Origin: Chloroflexota bacterium
Lineage (GTDB): Bacteria; Chloroflexota; Anaerolineae; UBA1429
Assembly: GCA_012513595.1 (NCBI GenBank)
Contig: JAAZBY010000485.1
Location: forward strand, 1-6,498
Direction: 5' to 3'
DNA length: 6,498 nucleotides
Program-made: the position numbers and the translations under genes
In this document: one piece after another, positions 5,540 to 6,498 of the stretch
How the letters are laid out: every line of letters begins with the position of its first letter
Position numbering within the stretch: the stretch's first letter is position 1
The notes under the pieces: model-generated
What the model saw: the letters and a program-made list of their open reading frames with translations, nothing else
What the model was told of the DNA's origin: nothing
Databases searched by the model: none

Positions 5540-6466
5540 CTAGTCCCACTCGCCGATGTACTGGATCTCGGGCTCCAGCTCGACGTCGAAGGCCTGCCGC
5601 ACGGCGTCCTGCACTTCCTCGATGAGCGCCCGGACGTCAGCGGCCGTAGCCGAGCCCACGTTCATGATGAAGTTGGCGTGCTGCGGAGATACCTCTGCCC
5701 CGCCAATGCGTCGCCCCTTCAGCCCTGCCTGCTCGATGAGGAACCCGGCAGGGTAATGCAGCGTGCGCTTGAAGACGCTCCCGGCGCAGCACCCCTGCGG
5801 AACGCGCACCCCCCGCTGTTCCTCGGTCTGGCGGACCTGGGCTGCCAGTTCCTCGGCGTCCCCGCGCTTCAGGGCCAGCGTCGCGCGCAGCACGATGCAC
5901 GACCGGCCACAGTCGGGGGAGCTCTTCAGGGCGCTGGTGCGGTAGCCGTAGCCGAGCCGGTCAGCGCGCCACTCGGCGACCTCGCCCTCCGGGGTGCGCA
6001 CGGTTGCCGATACCACCACGTCAGCCATGGCCCCGCCGTAGGCGCCGGCGTTGTTCACCACGGCGCCACCGACCGTCCCCGGGATTCCCGCGGCCCAAGC
6101 CAACCCCGCCCAGCCCTGCGCTGACACGGCCCGCGCCACATCGCTGAGCAGAGCGCCCGAATCGGCCGTCAGCAGCCCCTCTTCGGATACCGAAAAGCGG
6201 GTGCACGCGTTGACGATGACCAGCCCGCGTATACCACGGTCTGCCACCAGCACGTTGGTCCCCGCGCCGAGGACGCGCCACGCCACTCCCGCCCGTTGGG
6301 CGAGCGCCGCCGCCTCGACCAGTTCGTCCACCTCATGGGCTACCAGCAACAGATCTGCCGGGCCACCGATGGCAAACGAGGTGTGCGCGGCCAGCGGCTC
6401 TTCGTACTTGAGGCGGTCCCCGTACCCCGCCCCTTGCAGCATGGAAACAAGACTATCGAACGACAT
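5540..6466 (-). CDS. murB: UDP-N-acetylenolpyruvoylglucosamine reductase, type II
   Basis: MurB uses NADPH and bound FAD to reduce UDP-GlcNAc-enolpyruvate to UDP-MurNAc, the second committed step of peptidoglycan synthesis, in the cytoplasm. The 308-residue product carries the FAD-binding segments GAGTNVLVADRGIRG (67-81) and AGIPGTVGGAVVNNAGAYGG (126-145), the substrate motif YGYRTSALK (173-181) with the conserved Arg, the catalytic-Ser segment AGSVFK (228-233, Ser230), the type II motif GFLIEQAGLKGRRIGGAEVS with HANF (241-266), and the C-terminal LEPEIQYIG (297-305) carrying the general-acid Glu. Its length and the GLKG motif mark type II (Gram-positive style) rather than the longer E. coli type I. 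GGAG lies 6 bases before the ATG. It is followed by ddl, a common dcw order. Confidence 0.97.
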   Translation of the reverse strand: MSFDSLVSMLQGAGYGDRLKYEEPLAAHTSFAIGGPADLLLVAHEVDELVEAAALAQRAGVAWRVLGAGTNVLVADRGIRGLVIVNACTRFSVSEEGLLTADSGALLSDVARAVSAQGWAGLAWAAGIPGTVGGAVVNNAGAYGGAMADVVVSATVRTPEGEVAEWRADRLGYGYRTSALKSSPDCGRSCIVLRATLALKRGDAEELAAQVRQTEEQRGVRVPQGCCAGSVFKRTLHYPAGFLIEQAGLKGRRIGGAEVSPQHANFIMNVGSATAADVRALIEEVQDAVRQAFDVELEPEIQYIGEWD

Positions 6467-6498
6467 GGCGATCTCCAGACAGGGCGGCGAGCAGTCGC
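6453..6498 (-). CDS. Possible C-terminal end of an upstream gene overlapping murB (murC suspected)
   Basis: Entering from the right edge on the minus strand, one frame reads RLLAALSGDRHVVR and stops with TAG at 6455-6453, overlapping the first 14 bases of murB. MurC is the usual gene before murB in this kind of cluster and often ends in a leucine-rich helix, so this could be its tail. Only 14 codons are visible, so the assignment rests mainly on context. The murB start and ribosome binding site would lie inside the upstream gene, allowing translational coupling. Confidence 0.3.
   Translation of the reverse strand, partial: RLLAALSGDRHVVR

Overview
This window carries the distal half of a bacterial division and cell-wall (dcw) cluster. 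All protein genes lie on the minus strand, so transcription runs from high to low coordinates: (murC tail?) - murB - ddl - ftsQ - ftsA - ftsZ - nrdR. The genes are packed with gaps of about 20 to 70 bases, no promoter is visible between them, and most have a clear Shine-Dalgarno sequence, so they probably form one operon whose promoter lies beyond the right edge. The DNA is roughly two-thirds G+C by eye. The gene order, the type II MurB, the FtsZ sequence style ([31 protein letters not shown]) and an nrdR gene directly after ftsZ suggest a Gram-positive-related or Chloroflexota-like lineage. That placement is inference from recalled family features, not a phylogeny.

Region by region: 5540-6466 murB and 4351-5478 ddl make peptidoglycan precursors (UDP-MurNAc and D-Ala-D-Ala). 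3526-4329 ftsQ, 2267-3499 ftsA and 1157-2245 ftsZ encode the divisome core: FtsZ is the polymer, FtsA its membrane anchor, and FtsQ the bitopic POTRA protein linking to the periplasmic side. 620-1090 nrdR encodes the zinc-ribbon/ATP-cone repressor of ribonucleotide reductase genes, which ties dNTP supply to the same transcript as division.

The left 619 bases contain no credible protein gene but are rich in signals, all best read on the minus strand. Just after nrdR there is a very stable 45-base hairpin (480-524). It is followed by three tandem sigma70-type promoters, each with a 17-base spacer: TTGGCA/TATACT at 414-442, the perfect consensus TTGACA/TATAAT at 261-289, and TTGACA/TACAAT at 138-166. 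They fire towards position 1 into a leader of at least about 130 bases with a boxA-like element and no start of a plausible gene. This layout most resembles the control region of an rRNA (rrn) operon or another very strongly expressed stable RNA beginning just outside the window. The RNA gene itself is not visible, so this is inference.

The coding part is conventional. I found no sign of a new enzyme system, mobile element or CRISPR array. The most interesting material is the non-coding promoter and leader block.
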